In this document: piece by piece, positions 7,389 to 14,623 of the stretch
How positions within the stretch are numbered: the first letter of the stretch is position 1
Layout of the letters: the number at the start of each line of letters is the position of its first letter
Assembly: GCF_042651465.1 (NCBI RefSeq)
Contig: NZ_JBHSCZ010000002.1
Location: 1-64,000 of the forward strand
Direction of reading: 5' to 3'
Length of the DNA stretch: 64,000 nt
DNA from: Ferruginibacter yonginensis
GTDB lineage: Bacteria > Bacteroidota > Bacteroidia > Chitinophagales > Chitinophagaceae
Notes under the pieces: model-generated
What the model was told of the DNA's origin: nothing
Databases searched by the model: none
Seen by the model: only the letters and a program-made list of their open reading frames with translations
Program-made: the position numbers and the translations under genes

Positions 7389-8384
7389 ATGGATACAAAC
7401 CAAGTTTCATACCAATACTCTGAGGTTATAGACAAATATCAAAAACTTGGACAGAATATAGTTCAAGCTCTAGAATTATTTCTTAATGAAAAAGAAATTA
7501 GTTTTCTGTCAATATATTATAGAGTAAAAGATAAAAATAGTTTCTTAGAAAAAATAGAGAGAAAAAAGTATGAAAGCCCTTTTGAACAAATAGAAGATAT
7601 TTGTGGGGTTAGAATAATTTGCTATTATCAAAACGACGTGCAAAAGATAGCCGAGATAATTAAAAATGAATTTGAAATTCTAGAAAATGAAGACAAAGAA
7701 AATTTACTTAATACTGACCAATTTGGTTATCGTTCAACACACTTTATAGCTAAAATAAAACCAAAATGGCTTCAAGCTCCAAATTACAGAGGACTAGAAA
7801 ATCTAAAAACAGAAATTCAGGTTAGAACCGTCTTAATGCATTCTTGGGCAGAGATAGAACATAAATTGGCTTATAAAAAAGATATCCATATCCCGAAAGA
7901 ATTGAAAAGAAAACTTTACAGAATTAGTGCAAAACTTGAAGAAGCCGATGAACAATTTGAAGAACTTAAGAATTCAATAATTGATTATCGTAATGACGTA
8001 ACAAACATTTTAAATACTGAAGATATACAAAATGACGAGATTGATTTAAACCTTGACAGCCTACAATCTTTTTTAGACTTGAATTTCCCAGAGAGAGTAA
8101 AAAATATTGAAATGACAAGCGATTTAGTTGATGAATTCTCAAAATTTAATATTTCTTTAAGTGAACTAAAAAAATCATACAAGAAAGTAAAAAATTATTT
8201 ACCTGAAATTGAAATTGAGATTTTTAAAGATGAAGTTGTTGAAAAGAAAGAGTGGGTTCAAGTCGGTATCGCAAGAAATATTATGGATTTAACTAATGAA
8301 AACTATCGTGAAAATCGAAATAAACCTGAGAATGTAAAAGAGCTTGACAGGTTTTGGGCAGAGAAGATAAAGCAAAATAAATAA
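7389..8384 (+). CDS. RelA/SpoT-domain (p)ppGpp synthetase-like protein (cassette 9)
   Basis: A 331-residue cytoplasmic protein. The synthetase domain covers residues about 30-190: YYRVKDKNSFLEKI (basic GTP/ATP-binding region), DICGVRI at 70-76, FGYRSTHF at 112-119, EIQVRT at 142-147 and HSWAEIEHKLAYK from 151. There is no HD hydrolase domain. The C-terminal 140 residues are charged and helical, with no recognised domain. Such proteins transfer pyrophosphate from ATP to GTP or GDP; related toxic synthetases (toxSAS, CapRel) modify tRNA and block phage growth. The cassette carries no separate antitoxin, so either the product is an ordinary small alarmone synthetase or the C-terminus restrains it. 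ATG at 7389 follows the recombination core by 28 bp. Confidence 0.85.
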   Translation: MDTNQVSYQYSEVIDKYQKLGQNIVQALELFLNEKEISFLSIYYRVKDKNSFLEKIERKKYESPFEQIEDICGVRIICYYQNDVQKIAEIIKNEFEILENEDKENLLNTDQFGYRSTHFIAKIKPKWLQAPNYRGLENLKTEIQVRTVLMHSWAEIEHKLAYKKDIHIPKELKRKLYRISAKLEEADEQFEELKNSIIDYRNDVTNILNTEDIQNDEIDLNLDSLQSFLDLNFPERVKNIEMTSDLVDEFSKFNISLSELKKSYKKVKNYLPEIEIEIFKDEVVEKKEWVQVGIARNIMDLTNENYRENRNKPENVKELDRFWAEKIKQNK

Positions 8385-8394
8385 AACATCCGCT

Positions 8395-8581
8395 AACAAA
8401 GCTATTGCTGCCATTGGGGCTAGACGGAATAACAATCAGCAGCGGTGCAAATCCTTGCAGCAGCTCGGGCAGACGGATTTCTCTTGAGCTTCTCTCCTAA
8501 TCATCAACATAATATTATAAATTTAACTTCAGCACCGGGCTGGAAGTCGGCAAACCCAACGACCAGCAATACCCGGCCGTT
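8395..8581 (+). repeat. attC-like site 10 (family A)
   Basis: A 187-bp copy from AAC (8395-8397) to GTT (8579-8581). The right flank GTTGTAGGCA (8579-8588) pairs with TGCCTACAAC (9271-9280), then A/C, then CCTT/AAGG. Confidence 0.9.
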
Positions 8582-8609
8582 GTAGGCAACCTTAAAGACA
8601 TTCCGTAAG

Positions 8610-9251
8610 ATGAGAAACATAATTGCTATTTTCCTTTTCTGTTTGACACTTACTGCTTGTGGGCAAAGCAAAAATTCGGACGCAGTAAAAGATTTGACAA
8701 TTGACCCACGCATTAAAAGCGAAGTTGAAAAGCATATTGAAAACTCAAAAGAGCTTGACGCATTTAAAGACAAAATGGAAGTCTATATTAATTCAGGCGA
8801 CATCCAATCATATCAAAACGACAGTCTAACTATAAATTCAAAAATGGGCAGCTACAAAGCACCTTTTAAGTCGTTTTATTTGTGGCATGGCGACACTCTT
8901 TCAATTGACGGAGCATTTGGACTTTTTGGAGGCGTTGGCTTTGGAATTGAAATTGTAAATAATAAAGCTATCCTTTATCACATGCTAAGTTCGGACGACT
9001 TTCCTTCCTATTGTTACAATGCAAATGACAGTTTAATATTTCGGCTTGAAGTTCCATGTAGCGACACAAAAATTATTTTATCGGAAATTCCTGACAGCAC
9101 GAAAAAGCAAATTATTTACGGCTATGTTGAGTTTAAAAGCAAAGACTATTATGCAAGTAGTGGTTCAGCAGACGGACAAGAAATACTTCCACGACAAAAA
9201 ATGCGAAACAACATGAAGCTGTATTTTAAGAGTGGACATTTGAACTTCTAA
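8610..9251 (+). CDS. lipoprotein of unknown function (cassette 10)
   Basis: A 213-residue lipoprotein with lipobox LTAC (Cys near residue 17). An acidic helical segment (about residues 35-60) is followed by a beta-rich domain with a Gly-rich stretch, FGLFGGVGFGIE, near residue 110 and two Cys residues near 134 and 149 that could form a disulphide. No family was recognised. GAC codons dominate for Asp. ATG at 8610 lies 31 bp after the recombination core. The 27-bp gap to the next site is the longest stop-to-site gap of the array. Confidence 0.7.
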   Translation: MRNIIAIFLFCLTLTACGQSKNSDAVKDLTIDPRIKSEVEKHIENSKELDAFKDKMEVYINSGDIQSYQNDSLTINSKMGSYKAPFKSFYLWHGDTLSIDGAFGLFGGVGFGIEIVNNKAILYHMLSSDDFPSYCYNANDSLIFRLEVPCSDTKIILSEIPDSTKKQIIYGYVEFKSKDYYASSGSADGQEILPRQKMRNNMKLYFKSGHLNF

Positions 9252-9277
9252 AACATTTGACCGACAAGGCTGCCTAC

Positions 9278-9462
9278 AACAAAGCTATTTGCAAAATCTG
9301 GGCGGACGATCAGGTCATCGGCAGGAACAGTTCTAATCAGCTGCGGTTCGGGCAGGACTTTAAAAATCAACATTATTTCTTAATTTCATCATCAACAACA
9401 AATCAACATCGGTCGGGCGGACGGAACTCTAAATGCCCAGTCTTCGCAAATACCTGGCCATT
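9278..9462 (+). repeat. attC-like site 11 (hybrid A/B)
   Basis: A 185-bp site that begins with the family A outer arm AACAAAGCTATT and continues as family B (TTGCAAAATCTGGGC, and a B-type interior and right arm). The final GTT is ATT here (9460-9462), the only substitution of that base among the intact sites. The right flank TTAGCAGCC still pairs with GGCTGCTAA at 10308-10316. Confidence 0.8.
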
Positions 9463-9476
9463 AGCAGCCATACAAA

Positions 9477-10316
9477 ATGACACCTCAAGAAAAAGAAATA
9501 GATAATTGGAAGTTTGAAGCAATTCGAAGTCGTTTCCATGCGTTTTACGGAATAAACTTAACTATTGAACAAGCCAAAGAAATTAATGTATTTGAGCAAG
9601 AGAAATCAATTTATTCAGAAAAATACTATTTCTCAATATGGGAAGAATGGGATTATGAACTTTCAACTTTCAAGAAAATATTAAAGCCAGAACAATTTGC
9701 CATTTTCGAACAAAATGTGAAAAACACAGTAGAAAATTATCAACAAAGTCTAATTGAGCAAGACATAGAAAATCTAAAAGAAATTGAATTCAATAAAGCG
9801 GCTATACAATATTATGAAGAGCAATTTTTGCAAGACTTTTTTAAAGATCCAGCTCTTTATAGTTTCATTTGGCTTTCAGCCGATAAAGCAAAAATTGAAT
9901 TTCTAAAAGCTGAATACAAAAAGTTTTTAAATGAATCAAAAAAGCAAATTCTTATAGATCATTTTAGGCATAATAGATTGTTCAAACCAAACGAACTTGA
10001 AGCTTCACTACTCAGACATAAAATATCATATTTATGGCCAGATTACTTCTCTTTCAAATCTCAAATGGACGAACCAACAAAAGCTATGTCTGAATACTTG
10101 TTACGAAAACTTAAATATTTTATAGAAAAGTATGATGAATTAATAGTAAACAAATTAGAAGGCTTACAGATTTTTCATAAAAATAATTTTGAAAAATATC
10201 ATGATAAAAGAAATGAAAGTCTACATATAGTATTTAGAAAAACAAATTCTGATGAAGAAAAAGAAAACAGAGTAATGAGCTTATTGCTATTAGATCAAGA
10301 AAAGTACGGCTGCTAA
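9477..10316 (+). CDS. large helical protein of unknown function (cassette 11)
   Basis: A 279-residue soluble protein, predicted almost wholly alpha-helical, rich in Glu, Lys and Phe, with no signal peptide or membrane segment. No motif or family was recognised. The start ATG at 9477 is 17 bp after the recombination core, the closest in the array. The stop codon TAA (10314-10316) overlaps the AAC of the following site, so the recombination site itself supplies the end of the gene. A different following site would still give TAA as long as the cassette keeps its own left arm. Confidence 0.65.
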   Translation: MTPQEKEIDNWKFEAIRSRFHAFYGINLTIEQAKEINVFEQEKSIYSEKYYFSIWEEWDYELSTFKKILKPEQFAIFEQNVKNTVENYQQSLIEQDIENLKEIEFNKAAIQYYEEQFLQDFFKDPALYSFIWLSADKAKIEFLKAEYKKFLNESKKQILIDHFRHNRLFKPNELEASLLRHKISYLWPDYFSFKSQMDEPTKAMSEYLLRKLKYFIEKYDELIVNKLEGLQIFHKNNFEKYHDKRNESLHIVFRKTNSDEEKENRVMSLLLLDQEKYGC

Positions 10317-10499
10317 CATCGGTATTTGCAAAATCTGGGCAGGACGAATAGGTCATCGACAGGAAAGTTCTAATCAGCTGCGGTTCGGGCAGGACGTTAC
10401 TAATCAACATTATTTCTTAATTTCAACATCAACTAAAAATCAACATCGGTCGGGCAGACGGAACTCCAAATTCCCAGTCTTCGCAAATACCCGGCCGTT
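10315..10499 (+). repeat. attC-like site 12 (family B)
   Basis: A 185-bp family B copy from AAC (10315-10317) to GTT (10497-10499), with the GGTATTTGC / GCAAATACC arms. The right flank GTTGTGCGT pairs with ACGCCCAAC (11743-11751) with one mismatch; position 11 again shows A against C. Confidence 0.85.
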
Positions 10500-10535
10500 G
10501 TGCGTTATGCTAAACGACCACCCTACTAACCGACA

Positions 10536-11729
10536 ATGATAGCAGAATTTATTGGACACGGTATTCACGAAGACGACAACGAAACTTGTGGCAACTATGT
10601 TTGCTCATCACTCAAGAATTCCGTTTTTACGGACATAACAGTTTTTGTTGCTTTCATTCGCAAACCAGGAATTTTAGAGTTAAAACCATTTATTCAACAA
10701 GCGATTTCTGAAAAAAGAAACGTTACATTCTTCGTTGGGCGTAATAAAACCATGACAGAACTAACAGGCATTTTTAAACTAATCGAGGAGCATACCTTTA
10801 CAGCAGACAAATGCTTTTTATGTGGTTGTAGCTTGACAAACGATAATAAAACTGAAGAACATGTTATTCCAAAATGGTTACAACATCAGTTTAATCTTTG
10901 GGACGAAAAGATTTCCCTCCTAAATGGTACGCTACTTCCATACAGGCTTTTGACAATTCCCTGTTGCTTTGAATGCAATAATCATCACCTCAGACCATTT
11001 GAAGATAAAATTAAAGCGGCAGTTGATAGTGGATATGAAGAGTTTCAAAAAGTGGACAAAGAATTATTGTTTTTATGGTTAGGCAAAATTTATTTCGGAA
11101 TAATGTATCGAGAGTTATTCTTAAACTTAGATAGAACAGATCCTGAAAAAGGAACCATAACAAATCCTGAATACTTAAAATCATTTTATTCTCATTTCTT
11201 ATTTCTACAAGGCATCCGAAAACTTCACACATTTAATGATTTTTTTCCGGCATCGATTTACCTTTTCAAAACTCAAAAGCCAAACAATATTAAAAAACAG
11301 TGGGACTTTATTGACAGTCAAAACACTCCCTTTGTCTCAATTAGAATGGGAGAAATCGGAATAATAAGTGTACTCCAAGATTGTGAAGCGACTTACCAGC
11401 TTAAAGAGTTATTAGACCATCATAGAGATATTGACTTGCATCCACTTCAGTTTAGAGAAATGACCGCTAAAATTTTATATAAAAGGTTTTTAATGAACCG
11501 TACACCAAAATTTATGAATGTTCAAAATGGCGGATCAACTGAAACACATCTAATGTCTCTACAAGGCTTAAGTGACAAACCAATCTTTGATGATTGGAAT
11601 AATGACGATTATTCGCTTTTATTATCTGATATTACTGGAGTTCCTTTAGAGATTTGTCAACCGGAAAAAGGAAAAGTTTGGACTTGGATGATGGACATAG
11701 ATGGTAATTCTACTTTTATACCCGTTTAA
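10536..11729 (+). CDS. PLD-like/HNH nuclease-like fusion protein (cassette 12)
   Basis: A 397-residue soluble protein. Residues about 1-85 resemble the N-terminal part of phospholipase D-like nucleases (VFVAFIRKPGILELKPFIQQ, then VTFFVGRN), but no HxK motif was found. Residues 93-150 carry an HNH-type zinc site: C93-x2-C96, EEHVIPKW at 107-114 and C144-x2-C147 followed by NNHH. The C-terminal 240 residues are unrecognised. HNH domains cleave nucleic acids in restriction, phage-defence and mobile systems; a defence role is inferred from fold and cassette setting only. ATG at 10536 lies 39 bp past the recombination core. The stop is 20 bp before the next site. Confidence 0.7.
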   Translation: MIAEFIGHGIHEDDNETCGNYVCSSLKNSVFTDITVFVAFIRKPGILELKPFIQQAISEKRNVTFFVGRNKTMTELTGIFKLIEEHTFTADKCFLCGCSLTNDNKTEEHVIPKWLQHQFNLWDEKISLLNGTLLPYRLLTIPCCFECNNHHLRPFEDKIKAAVDSGYEEFQKVDKELLFLWLGKIYFGIMYRELFLNLDRTDPEKGTITNPEYLKSFYSHFLFLQGIRKLHTFNDFFPASIYLFKTQKPNNIKKQWDFIDSQNTPFVSIRMGEIGIISVLQDCEATYQLKELLDHHRDIDLHPLQFREMTAKILYKRFLMNRTPKFMNVQNGGSTETHLMSLQGLSDKPIFDDWNNDDYSLLLSDITGVPLEICQPEKGKVWTWMMDIDGNSTFIPV

Positions 11730-11748
11730 TAGTTGAATTACTACGCCC

Positions 11749-11936
11749 AACAAAGCTATTGCTGGCATTGGGGCTGGACGGAATAACAATCATCGGCTGT
11801 ACAAATCCCAGCAGTAGTTAGGTCGGACGGATTTCTCTCCAGCTTTATCACTAATAATCAACATAATTTTATAAATTTAACTTCAGCACCAGGCAGGACG
11901 TCGGCAAACCCCAACGACCAGCAATACCCGTCCGTT
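11749..11936 (+). repeat. attC-like site 13 (family A)
   Basis: A 188-bp copy from AAC (11749-11751) to GTT (11934-11936). The right flank GTTGCGTACCATAC pairs with GTACGGCACACAAC (12480-12493) with three changes including the usual A/C at position 11, so cassette 13 shows early decay of its end pairing. Confidence 0.85.
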
Positions 11937-12002
11937 GCGTACCATACTCATGCAGCACTTTAAAGCTTTTAGTTGTCTATATTATTAAGTTATGAAAATT
12001 AT

Positions 12003-12044
12003 TTCCAACATATATGTTTTCATTATGGCACATATATGTTGGAA
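12003..12044. promoter_or_regulatory. perfect 15-bp inverted repeat upstream of a lipoprotein gene
   Basis: TTCCAACATATATGT (12003-12017) and ACATATATGTTGGAA (12030-12044) are exact reverse complements separated by 12 bp. Each arm also contains the palindrome ACATATATGT. The element sits about 30 bp before the start at 12073, in the only cassette with a long leader. It could be an operator for a dimeric regulator or an RNA hairpin. Confidence 0.5.
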
Positions 12045-12072
12045 TGAAGAAAGAACCTTTTAATTTAAAATT

Positions 12073-12477
12073 ATGAAAACCTACTTTTTATGTCTTCTGC
12101 TTTTTGTCGCAACATTTTCTTCTTGTAAAAAAGACAATGTTAATAATGGAATAATAGGAAAGTGGAAACTTATAGAAGTATACGATGGATATGCTAATGG
12201 TGGAAATTTTCAATGGAACAATATTTCAAATGACTATTCTCACTCATTAGAATTTTCAGAAAATGGGCAATATCTTCGTCAAGAAAATATAAATGGGAAT
12301 AACCAACAATGTATTGGAACATATATTTTACAAACAGATAACAATCTTGAAATAAATTCTAATTGTAATACTGCAATAGAGAAAATGAAAATTAGCGAAT
12401 TAACAACTACTATACTTATTATTGACAGACAAGTAATCGAAGGAAAAATTCGCTACAAGTATACCACAATAAATTAA
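12073..12477 (+). CDS. small lipocalin-like lipoprotein (cassette 13)
   Basis: A 134-residue lipoprotein with lipobox FSSC (Cys18). The mature part begins with IIGKWKLIEVYDGY, followed by a series of short beta strands (SLEFSENGQYL, IGTYILQTDNNLEIN, KMKISELTTTILII). This resembles the lipocalin-like domain of small Bacteroidota lipoproteins, which have a GxW motif in the first strand. The ligand is unknown. The start lies 139 bp after the recombination core, far more than in other cassettes. That leader contains a strong inverted repeat, so this cassette may have its own regulation. Confidence 0.7.
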   Translation: MKTYFLCLLLFVATFSSCKKDNVNNGIIGKWKLIEVYDGYANGGNFQWNNISNDYSHSLEFSENGQYLRQENINGNNQQCIGTYILQTDNNLEINSNCNTAIEKMKISELTTTILIIDRQVIEGKIRYKYTTIN

Positions 12478-12490
12478 ATGTACGGCACAC

Positions 12491-12675
12491 AACATGCTAT
12501 TGCTGCCATTGGGCCGGAGCGGATTAACAATCATCAGCTATACAAATCCAAGCAGCGGTTTAGGCATACGGATTTTATTAAGCTACTCTCCTAAACATCA
12601 ACTTTATTTTACAATTTTAAGTTCAGCATTATGCAGAACGTCAGCAAACCAAACGACAATTAATATACTGGAAAT
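12491..12675 (+). repeat. decayed attC-like site 14 (family A)
   Basis: The left part is clear (AACATGCTATTGCTGCCATT), but the right arm has drifted: it reads GACAATTAATATACTGGAA where other copies have GACCAGCAATACCCG. The closing GTT is lost or changed to ATT near 12673-12675. Probably inactive. Confidence 0.7.
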
Positions 12676-12704
12676 TCAAAGTAAACTTTCTTTTTTTTAA
12701 AAAA

Positions 12705-13549
12705 ATGAAAATTATGAATAAATCATTTTTATACTTTTTGTAATGATTTTAACTTCATTCACATAAAAAAAAGAACCAAAGTTTGAAATCAATAATTTCA
12801 AGAAGAATTTTTCAAAAACTAAAACTGACTTATTTGTATGCAAATACGAAGTTTCAGATTTAGAATACAGAAATTTTCTGTCAGCATTGAAAATGCTAAT
12901 GAAAGAAGAGATTTATTTACGTTGTTTACCAGACGCTTTATGTTGGAAAGAAAAACTTAATGAAATAAATAATACAGCAGCAACATTTGTAACGTATTAT
13001 TTTCGTAATTCCAGTTTCGACAATTATCCAGTAGTTGGAGTGAGTTATAAATAAGCTATTGCATACTGTGCTTGGCTGACAGAAAATTATAATCAAAACG
13101 ATAAAAGAAAATTCTAAAAAAGTGTTATTCAATTTACTTAGTAAATACGAGTGAACATTTGCTGCAAATAAAAGTGATACTTCAAAAGTTTATACATGGG
13201 GTTCAGGTTTTATTCATAATAAAAGAAAACAAGATTTATGTAATTACCGTAAAGTTGAATATACTTATGACTCCACCACAAGAAAATATCAAGAAGTTGT
13301 GAAAAACAAAATTGAAAATTCACTTGAACATCAATCAATTTCAGCTTGTGTAAAATCTTATTTTCCAAATTCTTTTCGACTTTATAATATGTGTGGAAAT
13401 GTTGCTGAAATGATAGAAGAAAAAGGTATAGCAAAAGGTGGTAGTTATAACGACCCAGCCTATAATGTAAGAATTTCAAGTGAAGTAAAATATTCGAAAC
13501 CACAAGCTGACATTGGGTTTCGAATTGCCATGAAGATAATAGAGGAATG
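12705..13549 (+). pseudogene. formylglycine-generating-enzyme family (GldJ/GldK-like) pseudogene
   Basis: Fragments of one FGE-sulfatase domain are readable in two frames. An N-terminal part around 12780-13110 contains KYEVSDLEYRNFLSALK and YPVVGVSYK-stop-AIAYCAWL, where a TAA replaces the usual Gln. The C-terminal part (about 13125-13549) has LLSKYE-stop-TFAA, a TGA where Trp is expected, and then an open stretch with MCGNVAEM, KGGSYND and IGFRIAM, the family's GNVxEW, GGSW and GFR motifs. At least one frameshift and several stops make it non-functional. The N-terminal ATG at 12705 is followed by stops after 12 codons. The ancestor was probably an exported lipoprotein; whether it was a cassette gene cannot be settled. 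Confidence 0.75.
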
Positions 13550-13597
13550 ATTTTTTTACAAAATCTATTCCTAAAATCTTTGCTAAAAAAATAGGCC

Positions 13598-13742
13598 AAC
13601 AGCAAAAAAAGTACTAATTAACAATGGTACTATCATAAATGCATGTCATCAACTTTATTCCTTAATTTCATTTTCAAAAAAAATAGCATCGGCCTAGAAG
13701 ACGTCATTAAAAATTGTAGGGCACTACAAATACTGGTTCGCT
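13598..13742 (+). repeat. decayed attC-like site 15 (family B remnant)
   Basis: About 145 bp. The interior CAACTTTATTCCTTAATTTC and GCATCGGCC, and the right end CAAATACTGGTTCGCTAGC, align with the family B sites (CATCGGTCGGG and CAAATACCCGGCCGTTAGC). The left arm is mostly gone and the final GTT reads GCT. This marks the right edge of the recognisable array. Confidence 0.6.
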
Positions 13743-13756
13743 AGCTCAAATATTAT

Positions 13757-14623
13757 ATGAAACAATACATTTTTATAATTTCATTACTTATACATACAAT
13801 CAGCTTTGGACAAAAGTCTGCTATTAAAACAGATTTCAATACAATCTATATATGCATTGACAGTACCACATATAAACAATTATTTCAAAGTAAATATCTA
13901 AAAGACACATTGTTTTTATGTAGAGAACAACAAGAAGAAACAAATGTAGGAAGCTATACGGGAAAGTATTTAATTGGCGAATCAGCTACGATAGAATTTT
14001 TTCAACCCAAAGTTACACATCAACTTGGAGACAATTTCGCCGATTGGGGGATTGAATTTAAAACTCGAAAAATCAATTTGCTTGACCAATTAATTAAAAA
14101 ATCAAACTTGCAGAAAATTACTATAGATACATTTACAACTAATTTAACTGTAGATAGTTTACAAATTAGTTGGTACAAATCAATGACCTTAAAGCATTCA
14201 AACAATGAACTAGCAATCTTAGAGTATCAATCAGATTATTTAAAGTATTTGGGGTTTACAAACAACCAAATTAACCAGCCCATGACATACAAAACGTTTA
14301 ATGAACTTTTGTCAAATGGAATGAAATACCCTAGAGGGTTTTCAATGGTTACGTACATTAAATTATTTGCAGACAAAAAACTTATTGATAGAATAAATAA
14401 ATATGCGAAGCTAAATAATTGCAAAAAGGTTAAAAATGCATTTACAAATGGCGAAACAACTATTGAATATATTGAAGTTCAACATTTGCCAAAATTTTTA
14501 ATAAAAGAGATCGGCATTTCATTAATTAATAATCAACCTTACCATTATGAAAAAATTAGCGAAAACTTGTTTTTAAGAACGCTAGGTAAAAAAGCAAGTT
14601 TGATATTTAATTACACAGATTAA
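13757..14623 (+). CDS. secreted protein of unknown function
   Basis: A 288-residue protein with a signal peptide ending near ISFGQ (residue 19). The mature protein opens with DFNTIYICIDSTTYKQLFQS and continues as mixed alpha/beta, resembling secreted VOC (glyoxalase-like) or DUF5829-type Bacteroidota proteins; that assignment is tentative. It begins 15 bp after the decayed site 15, so it may be the last, immobilised cassette of the array. The sequence after its stop contains CTGCTGCCATGG, possibly the remains of another site. Asp codons here are more often GAT or mixed, unlike the strongest cassette genes. Confidence 0.6.
   Translation: MKQYIFIISLLIHTISFGQKSAIKTDFNTIYICIDSTTYKQLFQSKYLKDTLFLCREQQEETNVGSYTGKYLIGESATIEFFQPKVTHQLGDNFADWGIEFKTRKINLLDQLIKKSNLQKITIDTFTTNLTVDSLQISWYKSMTLKHSNNELAILEYQSDYLKYLGFTNNQINQPMTYKTFNELLSNGMKYPRGFSMVTYIKLFADKKLIDRINKYAKLNNCKKVKNAFTNGETTIEYIEVQHLPKFLIKEIGISLINNQPYHYEKISENLFLRTLGKKASLIFNYTD

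Noticed and set aside
1..13745. CRISPR array
   Set aside because: Repeats are about 187 bp and spacing is 0.2-1.3 kb with genes between; no cas genes and no short regular spacers.
1..13745. Tandem insertion of IS elements or MITEs
   Set aside because: No transposase and no target-site duplication across the repeats. The matching ends belong to gene-plus-repeat units, which fits cassette recombination better.
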